This document shows, piece by piece, positions 1 to 15,000 of a stretch of DNA of 64,000 bases. The translations under genes and the position numbers were made by a program. Origin of the DNA: Acanthopleura granulata (taxonomy: Eukaryota > Mollusca > Polyplacophora > Chitonida > Chitonidae); NCBI GenBank assembly GCA_016165875.1, contig JABBOT010000082.1:3550430-3614429 (forward strand), given 5' to 3'. The notes under the pieces are model-generated. The model ran no database searches. It was given only the letters and a program-made list of their open reading frames with translations, and was not told where the DNA came from. Position 1 is the stretch's first letter. Every line of letters starts with the position of its first letter.

Positions 1-560
1 ACTAAGGCATTGCAACTCTCAAATATTTCTCTCATTTTCAATTTCTGTTTGGACTTCACATTCCAGTTGTCACGTAAAACAAAAACCCTACGCTGTTGAG
101 ATTTCGTGGACACAACACTTGTTGAAGAAGCTTGACGTAGTGGCTTAAGTTTGATTACACAAAAGTACCACAACCTTTGCCATTTTTTTCCATACACTCT
201 CGGAACATTGTCATTGGTATAAGTCATGGGTTTATCCGTACCTTTATCGTTTACTCATAAGAGGCTCAAATGGTAAATCCCTGTGTTACTGTAGCTCTAG
301 CCTACGAATTGTAGGCTGTATAGGCTGTCCTCTCTTCTCAGCCGATGTCAACACTCGGATACAATTTCGGAAAATCCACCATCTTTCCTCCTCGCACCCA
401 GTGTGACAAGGGTGTCCCGGGATGCGAAACCATGGCAACGGAATCGTGCTCACCCAACAGTTTTAATAGCCAAAACAGGTCAGATGGGCTAGCTCGCGGG
501 CGACCTCTGACCCTTTCTTTCTGAATACATTACATCGCCACTCGGCGTCGTGCTCCGTCG
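1..560. other. Upstream flank of actin, no gene seen
   Basis: No exon with flanking splice sites, no recognisable protein similarity and no SINE was found here. It is probably distal promoter or intergenic DNA of the actin gene. Confidence 0.4.
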
Positions 561-572
561 GATCTGTCCGAG

Positions 573-700
573 ACTATATAGCTATGACCATATATGGTGA
601 TCGACACTGTCTCAGAGATGGCCGGTTCTAGGAAACCAGGCTGGGGAAGCTGCGAATAAAAGCGCTGGTAGCAGAAGTCTCGTTCACCAGTCTTGAACGA
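573..700 (+). promoter_or_regulatory. Actin core promoter with CArG box
   Basis: A perfect CArG box, CCATATATGG, lies at 588-597. An A/T-rich TATA-like element (GAATAAAAG) is at 654-662, and an initiator-like TTCACC follows about 30 bases later, near 685. CArG boxes bind serum response factor and are typical of animal actin promoters. The CArG box would be about 95-100 bases upstream of the inferred start site, giving a 5' UTR of about 100 bases. A second A/T run (CTATATAG, 574-581) could be an alternative TATA element. The start site is inferred. Confidence 0.6.
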
Positions 701-779
701 CAGTGGTAGCGTAAGGGTCGGACGGATACCCCCACAGTTTTTAGGCTTGAGTCTTTTAGTTTCTTTGGGAGCACTTTAA

Positions 780-3431
<2,652 letters not shown>

Positions 3432-3872
3432 ACTAAAAATTTTAGGACACTATCAAAGACTCCAACAAATATCTTTCTGTCTCAAATGGTTTTTATTTGA
3501 AACCGTTGTTTTTTTAACGTGGGAATCTGTGTCTGCTTCATCCGACCACAGAACCGGAAGTAACACTGACACCACCTGGCGACGGAAACTTTCTTGACTG
3601 GTTCATGAAAAAGTTTTGAACTGTATCGATATGTCGAGTGATTTCCATCAAGAGCGAGTTGAGTTTCTAAAAAAAATATTATACTGCCATCTGTTAACTC
3701 ATGATAATTTATGTTAAGGAAATGGGGAAATATTTTAAGATTAAAGATCTTTTATAACCACTTGTGATGTTTTAGAGCGATTTCGATGAGATTATAAAAG
3801 ATTTTTGTGACAGAAAAGGAAAGACGAATTTTTCAAACAAGCAGCTCCCGAAATGAAACACCGAATTCAGGC

Positions 3873-3878
3873 AATAAA
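3873..3878 (+). terminator. Candidate actin polyadenylation signal
   Basis: AATAAA about 440 bases after the actin stop. An ATTAAA near 3741 and another AATAAA near 4125 are alternatives, so the exact 3' end is not certain. Confidence 0.4.
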
Positions 3879-3899
3879 AAGAATACCTTAGAACAATTT

Positions 3900-5900
3900 C
3901 CACCTTGTACGAATTGAGCTGATTTTAATTTATTCTCTCAGAAGTAAGGGAAAATTTGCATTACCCTTTAATTTTTTTTCTGAAATATTTAATGGTGATT
4001 CCTTTGCATGTTGTATATGTAACCCTCATGGTCTCATTATTTTTTTTTTTTTGCGATATCTGGGCCACGTGATAATCGCCCGATTAACGCAACCAATCAA
4101 CAGAATCCACCCGGGTCTACTTTAAATAAAAGAGAAAAAACTTGTACATAACAAAAGTTTGTCTATGGTGCTTTTTGGCATGGCCGCTTCTCGACTTAAC
4201 TGTGTTGAGTTTGAACATGTCGGAGCCGAAAATGTGAAAGTTCCAGAGAAAAGTATGAGTCAAGTGCTTTTCCCACTCAATATTACAGGAAGACAGTCCT
4301 ACGCCTGTGTTGTTTATGCGGTTTCCTAACTGTTGGTTAAAAAACAAGTTGGTTCGATCCACCAGCTGCAAAGGCTGATAGGTACTTGTCATCATTCATC
4401 AGGTCAAGAAAATAGTCGGAAATTAAGTATTGCAATTTCTAGCTTCAGCTGGTTCATAGCTGCTCAGTCATAACTTGAAAAGTAAAACCAAGTTTCCAAC
4501 CTATAAAATTATTTGTTGTCACCCGGCTGTGGATTCATTGATTGGGTGATTAATTGAACTGATCAGCAGATGTTGGCTGATTGGATTGATTGATTTGACA
4601 CGTCAAACGGATCGGATGCTTCTAATTATTGGTCGGAGGACGTCAACACATACACAGCGAGGTCTGTAGGTCCACTTAAATATAATCCATCACTGTGGAG
4701 ATCTACTTGTGAGGCGGTTGTGGAATGACTGAACAAGTGAACACCGTTTTGATTCATTGATTGACTAACGGATAGGTTTGTTGTTGGTTGGGGTATTACT
4801 TCTCGAGCTCATGCATTCCATGACCAAATTATGAAGCAGCTCATAAACATAGATATCCACCTCGTAGGATTGCTTCGCAAACAAAGGTGACGAATGGTAT
4901 GTCACATGGCCACCCAGCAGCTCTGAAGGTGTGAATTCCATCCAAGCGCGTAGTGATTTGTGTTCTAACCTTTGACAAGAAAAGTGTCACTTTTAGACAT
5001 GTGATTTATTCCCATTCAATGATAATAAACACGAAGCTCTTGAGTACTTGAGGGACGGCCTAGCAAGGAAATGTATGAACTATGCGCACATAGTAGTCTT
5101 CCAATCATATACGTTTTGTAGATTTATACATTAATACCGAATATAGGCGTTTTTCCTACCTGTATATCTAAATATAGATATCTGTTCCAGAAAAAGCAGT
5201 CCCAAGTTTCACCTCCACTGCCAGTATGCCATATGAATCATGCAGAACGTTTTGGAGATTGCCTAATATGTAATTCAAGTTCATTCAGTTTTCAAGAAGT
5301 AGAATTATTGTAGGAGTTGTGTCCCTTTGGGCTTGTGGCAAATTTTCGGTTTTACTTCTGGCGTGTTACTTTATGTAAACAAAATATAAATGCTGGTCAG
5401 ATGACTGGCCTATATACTAGTACCAGATAGGTTGAAATCTGTGGCAATTTCCCATAGATTCTTCTGCATTTTTAAATCAGTGCCGTGGCTGGAGATTAAA
5501 TAGCGAAAGTTCCATGGTTTCCCCCACCCGTTAACTTAACAAGCGTCATACAAGTGAAACATCTTCAGGTACCGCGTAACACACCAATAGAAAGAGTAGA
5601 AAGAAATAAGGAAAGAAATAATAGACACTTTGCATTTCGTCTCCATGGGTAAAAGATATCATGGCGGACACATTGCAAGATCTCATTATTTCGTACTAGA
5701 GATATTTCTGTCAAGATTACTGCAATCATGTCAAATTTTTCACCCAGAATTTAATTTGCCAGTTTTACACTCCTCGCTAAGAGAGATCCATGTGTTGTTC
5801 GATGTCCTGTAGCTTTCCCAAACGTGCTACCGATATGAGACTAGGTGAGAAACATTCGAAACGAACAGAGAAAAGAAAGACAACGTATGCTATGAAGCCT
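3900..5900. other. Intergenic region between actin and the CAP gene
   Basis: Contains a poly-T run near 4040 and AT-rich sequence with scattered TGATTGATTG motifs (4540-4600). No exon with conserved protein content was recognised on either strand. Confidence 0.4.
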
Positions 5901-5909
5901 TCCAAAACT

Positions 5910-5915
5910 TTTATT
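5910..5915 (-). terminator. Polyadenylation signal of the CAP gene
   Basis: AATAAA on the minus strand about 100 bases after the TGA at 6017-6019. It is the first such signal after the stop, giving a short 3' UTR ending near 5890. Confidence 0.6.
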
Positions 5916-6016
5916 ACGCAGACACACTACACACAATGTTGACAATCCGTGTATGTTGTTGTTGTGCTGGAGTCAAGTATCTCCGAGCTTCTGATTGTTC
6001 AACCATAGGACTCAGG

Positions 6017-6041
6017 TCAAACGCTGCCGCAAAGATAGATT
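6017..6041 (-). CDS. CAP gene exon 9 (terminal)
   Basis: Acceptor TGTTTCAG. Entering in phase 2 it encodes EIYLCGSV then TGA, supplying the last cysteine of the ShK pattern. A longer open frame exists here but in the wrong phase. Confidence 0.78.
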
Positions 6042-9000
6042 CTGAAACAAAATAGAATTAAAATTTGAGTAAAATGTAAACATTCTGTAATATTTTAATT
6101 TTGTTTATTCATGCATTCCTTTACTTTGTTATTTACATGATATCCTGATTTGTTTTTAAAGAAAATCACACAGTGGTTACTTATCTGCACTACCCTCGGT
6201 AACACTCCTCCTTGTAAGGAACCTGCTTGCCTCTCAATTACTCGCACCACGTTCAGCGATTCTCTTTCATGCAAGTGAATTATTCAATGTTTTCTTACTC
6301 GGCGCACGCCTTGCCATTCCCCTTGTAGTAGGGAAAGTACTCGGTGCGTTACTTACACCCACCATGCCACACAGTTCTCCTTCATGTAAGGAAAGTACTC
6401 GGTGTTTACTTACTCGCAGCACGCCCGCAGGTCCCTTTTATGTGAGGGAAGTACAGCGTGTTAGCTTACTCGCAGCTCACCCGTCATTCTCCTTCGTGTT
6501 GCGGAAGTACTTGGTGTTTACTTACTCGAATCACGTCCCGCAGTTCTCCTTCATGTAAGGCATTACTCGGTGTGTACTTACTTTTCGCGTGCCACACAGT
6601 TCTCCTTCATGTAAGATAAATTCTCGGTCTTTACTTACTCGCCGCACGCCCGCCATTCTCCTTCGTGCAGGGCAAGTATTTGGTGTTTACATACTCGCTC
6701 CATGCCCCACAGTTCTCCTTCATGTAAGGCAACCACTCGGTGTTTACTTACCTGTAGCACGCTCTTCAGTTCTCCTTCATGTAAGGTAACCACTCGGTGT
6801 TTACTTACTCGCACCGCGATCCGCAGTTCTCATTTATATCAGGGATATACACGGTGTTTACCTACCTGTAGCACGCTGCGCAGTTCTCCCTCAGGTAAGT
6901 GAAGTACTCAGTGTTTACTTTCTGCGCAGAAAGATCCGCAGTTCTCCTTCATGTAAGGGAAGTACTTGGTGTTTACTTACACGCACCATGCCCCGCTGTT
7001 CTCCTTCGTGTAAGGGAAGTACTCGATGTTTACTTACTCGCACCACGCCGCGCAGTTCTCCTTCATGTAAGGAAAGTACTCGGTCCCAGGTTTGCAGTAG
7101 GTGTCGTAGTCCCAGTTGGTGCAACAGCTGTCTTTATCAGTCACACATACCGTGTCGTTGAACACACCTGCACGGGTAAAGAACCATACGGGTGAGTGAG
7201 TTATAGATCGTCAGTGAATCACTATTCTAAATGACCTAAAACTTCATAAATGATTAGGCCTACCATGCTCAAGTTTGCAGATTCAGGGAGTTCTATTGAT
7301 TTTAGAACGGTATCGTTTTGAAGGTGAGGTGATATCAAAGTATAAGGATGTTAGCTTTTGCTCCAAACATAACATTTTACGACACACATTTGCCTCAACA
7401 AATTCGCTTTCGGGCCTTTTTTTTTAAGGACGTTTAGGGTACTCAGGTTAATGCGGATAAAGATACGACTGAGTGAGATCTCACAGTATCGGCTGACTCA
7501 CTTTCTTGTGCGCGGTGGATGGATAAATATAAAAATGGATGACTGAACGTTGAAGATGGGTGGGTTGAAGATGGATGGATGAGTCCACAGAAGCATGAAC
7601 GCAAAAATGCATGGGCTTGTTTGGGTTTTAAGGTCGTTTTCAACATTTTCTGGGTCACATCATGATAACGATGTCTCCTTGTAGCAGACCAGGCCGAATG
7701 CCAATATATTTAATGTACCCCCTTAAAAAGAAAGCTACACCGAAGACACCAGAAACAATCCCTGAATTAAATTTGAGACACCTTTGTGAACCTGGGGCCA
7801 GACATGATATGTGAGGTCTGACAATGTTGAGAAGTACACCTAAGGGCATTAAATATGTGAATTACTTACGACACTGGGCGTCTACCGTGGGATCACAAAC
7901 TCCTGAAAAATAATTCAGACTTATAAAAATATGGAGATGAATGCATTCAACGCCAGACTCATACACCCGGATAAATTCCCTTATTCCACCTAATTAGTCA
8001 CCAAAATACACCATATATTTGTTAGCAGTTGGAACGTGCAGCTTTGTGAAAGGAAGGTGCTGTTTTGTTTTCGAATGAGTGGGAGGATGCTGTTGTCGTT
8101 TTATGCCGCCATACAATTCATACAGTGTAATTTCCGCCCCCACCCCCCTCCATTATTCATAGAAAAATAAGATGTGAAACTCACATCACTTAAATGTAGT
8201 CGGAAAGGTCCACCGTATCATATCCTGCTTTAAATGCTGTTTATGGTGCATTAAATGTTCTAAAAACAGTGAGGTTAATCATGTACCTGCCAAACAATGT
8301 TGGTTTACTCCTGCCCTGAAGAAATCTTCCGGTTAAATCCGTTAGTTGAATGAATAAATCATTACGGCTTAATCTTTAGATTAACGGAAATGCAATCCGT
8401 CGTCCCTCAAATAACCGATTTAACGGAAGATTTCTTTTCTCAGATCGCACCATTAAACCTACAGGGCCACCATCGCAGTCGTGAAAAATTCTTGGGTATG
8501 TCGTTGAAAGCAAATTAAATGATAGCCTACCGCTTCATTCCATTATCTTGTTACAACTCATGTGAGGCTAGCTCTTGATTCAGTAGCTGTTATCGACATT
8601 TGAGTGATTAGAGCCACAATCATTATGAACGCGTGCACTTACGGTCTAATCGGGTACAGTAAGTCATGTATAGGCTACCTAGTCGTATCGCAGATCATAC
8701 ACCGTGGATTGGTAAATTAAAGTTACGCTTATACTCTAAACTTACTGCACTGGTTTCGCTCACATATCGTAGCTGGATCCAGGTTACAGTAAGAACACGG
8801 CACGTCACTGGCTAAGTACGGGTGCTGATCGTCAAAGCCGCCTCTGTGAAAGAAACCAAGACAATCCAGAATTGATTTAATAATTAGTTCTGCAAACAAA
8901 ACTGATCATTCATAGACTTTTCTTACATTACTACTGCGTAAACAACACATATCATCCTGTGGATATTTTCACCGTCATATCTTTCCAGCCCGGCCATACC

Positions 9001-12000
9001 GTCGTATGTACCTTCATGACACTGTGAATGAAGCTACTATTTAAACAATTTCATGAACAGTCAGACTACAACCTTTACTATGTAGGTTTAAATATTTGAA
9101 AGAAACAGTAATCACAATAATCATGAAACAAAAATAAAAAAACTTGCTCCCGCCTATCGCCGAATTCACCGTTACTTCGGTCATATCCTGAAAGTGTCTC
9201 CTTCTATCGGGTCGGGCCTATTGCCCAAATACATGTGTTTATAGTGCTGTCTCACCACACACGACACCTACCCAGTCACATTATAATGACATCCATCGAC
9301 CAGGGTATGGCTCGATCCAGGATCGAACCCGTTAACCAGACAGAGACTCCAACCACTGCGCCTACGCACCTAATACATAATCACTAAATATTGCTGCAGT
9401 AAAATAACAAAGATGGATTCATCCATCAAGTAAATCAAGAAAAATTCGATGTTTTTCACATTTAACCTGTTTTCGCCGTGGCATATGTACTGCTATAGAA
9501 TAGCAGAAAAGGCATGAAGACATTTTCATTCATTCATTCACTGTTAGTTTAAATATGTGATGTTAGTATACTGTTAAGTGTCATACCTGGTATCAGTATA
9601 CAGAGAGAGGGTAGGTGTCATGTCTACTGAAGGGGGTAGGTGTCATATATACTGTGTAGGGGTAGGTGTCATGTCTGTTGTGAGGGGGTAGGTGTCATAT
9701 CTATTGTGAGGGGGTAGGTGTCATGTCTACTGAAGGGGGTAGGTGTCATATATACTGTGAAGAGGTAGGTGTCATGTCTGTTGTGAGGGGGTAGGTGTGT
9801 CATATCTATTGTGAGGGGGTAGGTGCCATGTCTACTGAAGGCGGTAGGTGTCATATATACTGTGAAGGGGTAGGTGTCATGTCTGTTGTGAGGGGGTACG
9901 TGGCATGTCTACTGTGAGGGCGTAAGTGGCATGTCTGGTATTAGTCTACTGTTACTGTTGTATTTATTATTTACTTGAATGCTGCTTAAACCCACATTGA
10001 ATAATGGCGGTCAATTTTTTGAAAGGAAGGAAACCGGACTGGCCTGGGTAAACCAGCGACCTGTGGCAAGTTATTGACGAACCTTCGAGCATGCCTTGAA
10101 CTAGGGCTTCACGTATCTAAAACAACCGTCTTTGAATCTGCAACTATGCTAGCGAATCAAAAGCAATTAACCTTACATATTAGACCATTCTTGGCACCCC
10201 AAATTATTTACTTACATGTATTTTATTTATTTATTTATTTGATTGGTGATTTACACCGTGTAATCAAGAATATTTCACCTATACGACTGGTTGCTGGCGG
10301 ACCTTCCCATGCACGGCCAGAGAGAAAGCCAGCAAGAGCTGGGCTTGAACTTACAGCGATCGCATTGATGAGAGGCTCCTGTGTCATTATATTGCACTTG
10401 CAAGCTAAAAACTTCGACCATGGAGGTCCCATTATTTAATGTATGGATGTATTCTTAGGTTTTAAGTCGTATTCAATAACTTTTCTGTCATATGACAACG
10501 AGGAGTCCTTAGTGTGTATATACAGTACTGTGTATTTTTGTATCAGGGCGAGTCCTTGCCGCCAAGGTGCTGCCGCCAATGGAGCATCATGACGAAGACA
10601 CCAGACATGACACCCCACCCAGTCACATTAGCGACCAGTCCCGTTTCCCTTCTCTAATCTCTCAGTCCTGAGCAAGCAACAAGGGGCCTTTTTAAATATG
10701 TCGCACCCAGGGTTGATCCCAAATCTCCAGACCTAGTAACGGATGCTCTCATTATAATGAACATAGCTTTTACTTACACCTCCATGTAATTGCACACCCA
10801 CATCCACGAGCTGAACGCAAAGCCATTGTCGGGCAACCTCAAAACTCCGCAAAATTTCTTCCCGCACCCAAAATAATTAGTATTGTACCAAATGATCTGT
10901 ACGGAAGAGACAAATATTATTACTTATTTATATCAATGGCGTTTTACGTCGGACATAAGTATGTTTTACTTCTGCGAGGGTGACCTGCTTTATGACTGTT
11001 CTCTCATGTTTTCTTCTGTACGAGTGGTAAACTCACCTGCTTGCGGTTGGAGCTTGTGTGTTTCTCCGCCCATGGCTCGAACGTCTCCTATATGTTGTAA
11101 ACTCACTTGTTTGTAGCTTGAGCTCGTTTGTTTCTACTCTCTTGTCTCGTACGCGTAGTAAACTCACCTGTTTGTAGTCACCAGAGTTGATTTTACGTAC
11201 AAGTCATCGAAATGAACGTGTAGACTAAAATCTGCTTGTAGTCAGAACACGTTCGCACACGTGTTCGTCTTCTAAATAACATGTACGTGTCGTAACTCAT
11301 ATGCTGGTATTTAGAACACGTTCTATTCCACGCACAAGTCTTCGACATCAACGTATATCCTAAACTCACCTGCTTGTAATTAGAACACGTTTGTATCTCC
11401 TTCGTCTTGTACATGTAGTAAACTCACATGTTAGTTGCTAGAACACGTTTGATTCTACTCACATGCCTTCGACCTGAACGTGTAAACTAAACTCATCGGC
11501 TTGTAGTTAGAGCACGTTTGGTTCTCCGCGCCTTTGTTCGTCTCGTAGGTGTAGTACATTCACTTGATTGTAGTTAGAACAACATGACCGTGTGGCCTAA
11601 ATTCACCTGCTTGGAGTCAGAACATATTTGGTTATCCGCACGCGTCTTCGATTAGTACGTATAGGGATTTTTGTAGTCTCCGCACACGTGTTCGTCTCGT
11701 GCGCGTAGTAAGCTCACCTGCTTGTAGTTAGAGCACGTTTGGTTCTCCGCACACGTGTTCGTCTCGTATGTGTAGGCATTCTTTTCGGCGTTAAATACGT
11801 CCAGGAGCGGCTCGGAGGGCAGGGCCGTTGAGTCCGATCGAAAGATGACTTGACCAACATCAGTACCGTTGTCCGGACTGAAACATAATCAGTTTTATTC
11901 TCCCTTTTTTATTTTTGTAAATTGCCTGGCATCAATGTATTTTTCAAAAAATACCATGTAAGAAATGAAATTTTCCAAGGTAACCATGCAGTACATTCCA

Positions 12001-15000
12001 AGCGAAATAATGAATGTTCACCTAAAATTCGTATAAGTTCCGCATTACCGTGCAGTTGTGAGTCACACGGTGCTGTGTAAAAGCTGCACAGTGCTATGTG
12101 GTTACTGGAGAGGACCGAGTGGCTGGTGCGCTGTGCAAAAAGTTTTATGAAACCTACGTGGCACTGTGCGGGAGAGGGGTTAGTTTTGCTGAAAATACCA
12201 TGCTGTAACCGTGAAGTAATCGTACAATACCGTGCATAGTAATACTAGTATAGCACTGTACAGCAATTCAGTTTTGCTGTGTTAATTAATGCTTGTCTCT
12301 GAGACAAAGAAACCTCGTTTTCTCAACAACTGGAGACGTTAAGTCGGTTACCGTAATGTCCCTGTCTACGTATATTTCATTAGTTTTATTACTTATATAG
12401 TATGTATGTTATAAGAAAACGGTCGTGGGTTTTCCCCGGGCTCTGCCCATTTTCCTCCCACCATAATGCTTGCCGCCGTCGTATAAGTGAAATATTCTTG
12501 AGTAGGGCGTATCCAATCAAATAAATAAGTAAATTATAAGAAAGCGTCTCCGCGGCAGAGGGATTAGCGGTTAAACTGGCCATTTTTCACATATCTGTTC
12601 TTTATAATACGATGATGAAATGTTGCACATTGTTTACGTTACTTCTGTATGTGTAGTGTAGCATTAACTTACAAGTTCAGGTTGGCGTAGTCAAAGGTGC
12701 ACGTGTTCGCTGTCTGCTGAGCCAAATTAGCGAGGTCTTCTCCATATTGCTTTAAAGAGAGTTAAGGGTGAAATGTATTGATATATAAATATATATTTAT
12801 AAATAAAAAAAACTGCGTAATGAAGATGAGTTTAAAAGAAAATCTCATTCAGAAACAGGGAACGTCAATTGCAGCAAATTCGTCTACTTGACAAGAGCAC
12901 AAGGAAATTCACTTGTCTTTTGGTTCCAAACAAGAAAAGGAGACAGGTGATAGGTAAAATAATGTGAACAAATGTTGCCCAACATTTTTGAGAAGTCACA
13001 TGATGACTTGCCTGCAACGGCAAAAGAATTGGAAGTCGAAAGTCCTCTATTGTGTTGAAGATTGGACTAATATAACACAATAGTCCCACGCTGAAGAAAT
13101 CTCAAAGGCGAAGGGGAATTCAATTGTCTTCTCGTGTCAAAGAAGAATTCATTTATGTCAGAATAATAACAACTATTGCACATGCTTCCTTGCCAAACAC
13201 AAACGGGAATTCGGTTGTCCAAGGCAGAAAATATTTCCACAGATTTTTTAAAATTTCCACCAAATTAAGGTCCATGAAGTCCACCATACAATCAAAATAG
13301 TTCACGTTTGCGTTATTTGTTTTTTATTTGCTGGAAAAAATTGTTTACCAGGAAACTAGAGACTTTTGGCAACACACTGGTTAACTTGTTTACGTGTGAC
13401 ATACGTCATGGTCGTGGAACGGCAAGCGATGTTCAGTGAACTTTAAATATGGAAGACCACACAAGGTAGCCATTGAACACTGTTAGCAAAACCAGCAAAG
13501 GAATCTTGACAATTTCCGTGTGGATCGTAAATCTGCATTTCGGATGGCATTGCTAATGTGTGGTTTCACTGATGCCAATCCGTCTTTTCTCCCATCCTAT
13601 ACGGGTATGCAATGTCTATTTCTTTAAATTTACGTGCATAAAAAAGTGCACGTTACATGAGTAAAGGTCGCAAAAATGTTATTGAAATATTTACTTATTT
13701 GATAGATGTTTTACGCATCACCAAATAATATTTCATATACACGCCGGCGGCCAGCATTACGGTGGGAAGAAACAGGGCAGAGCCCGGCGGAAACCCATTC
13801 GCAGGTTGCTGGCAGACCTTCCCACGTACGGTCGGAGAGGAAGCCAGCATGAGCTGGACTTGAACTCACAGCGACCGCAATCTGGCTTCTGGGTCATTGC
13901 CCTGTTATAGCGCTAACCGACTGAATCATGGAGGCCCCCTTATTCAAATATAAACATTGAATATGTTGAAAACGTTGCGCTACGTCATTGGAGGCTTACA
14001 CATTATCAAGACGCTAATGTATTCTTGAGGTTAAGCCGTTTTAAAGCTAAGCCGGCTCAGTTCCCTGTTCACACGGACAGAGTTAAATCGGTTTAAATGT
14101 TCCACTTTACTTCAACCGGATTAAGTCTGACGTATGAACACAAAGAGGGGACATTTAAACCAGTTGAAATGTGCCACCTTCGTGTGTGGCTTGAGACAGG
14201 TTTGTTAATCAAATTTTATTGTGTGAAGGGAAAGTGGATTAAATGTTCCGGATATGACTTTATCGGATACGAGCTCCAGCGACCAAAAAAATTTTAGCTG
14301 GTTTAAATACCGCCCGGGTGAACCCAAAGATGTCTAAACCGTTTTAAATATGCCTAAACCGGCTTAGCTATGACGTCGTGTGAACGGACTGACATTACTG
14401 TATAATGCTGGTCTCACTATTTTGAGCATGTCTCCCGCGTTTGCGCCGGCCTCCTCTCTAAGCTTCAGATGCAGTTCCAGTAGTTTGGTCTTGTCATTGT
14501 CAGTCAGCAGAGAGGCCGGCAGTGGCGTTTGCACTTGTCTCTTATGACGTAACTGACTCCTCATGGCGTGTAGACGTCTGGCGTCACCCAGGACCACAGC
14601 GGCGTCAGTCTCAGCCGGCAAGCTATTTGAAGGAAAAACATAATATATGGAGGAAAAATGCACAGTTTATGAACATAGGGAGTATAAATATATAAGTAGA
14701 TAAATTTCTTTTGTCGTCAAATATGGTGATATTGTCAACAAAAAAAAACAATTAAAGAACAGACCACCTTTGAACAAAGCACGCGTCATCTAAAAGGCCA
14801 TTTCGTGCTGATTCCAGATATGGTCTCCATTATTTTTTGGCATTTTATTACAGTGATTAAATCGGAAGTAAAAAGTGAGGCCCTATGGTGGACATTTTGG
14901 ACCATAATGAACAAACTAAACCACAGTCACGTCATAGATTCTTTTTAGCTGTTAAACATCCTCGGATTTCTATATGTCTACAGTTTACGTGAACATATAT

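Noticed and set aside
5940..6041. A longer CAP exon 9 frame ending at about 5913
   Set aside because: Entry phase from exon 8 gives the frame that stops at TGA 6017-6019 and supplies the expected final cysteine.
6364..7195. Overlapping plus-strand ORFs rich in SSPSCK and LLHVRE repeats
   Set aside because: They are the reverse strand of the exon 8 donor array; the 57-bp unit keeps frames open without coding.
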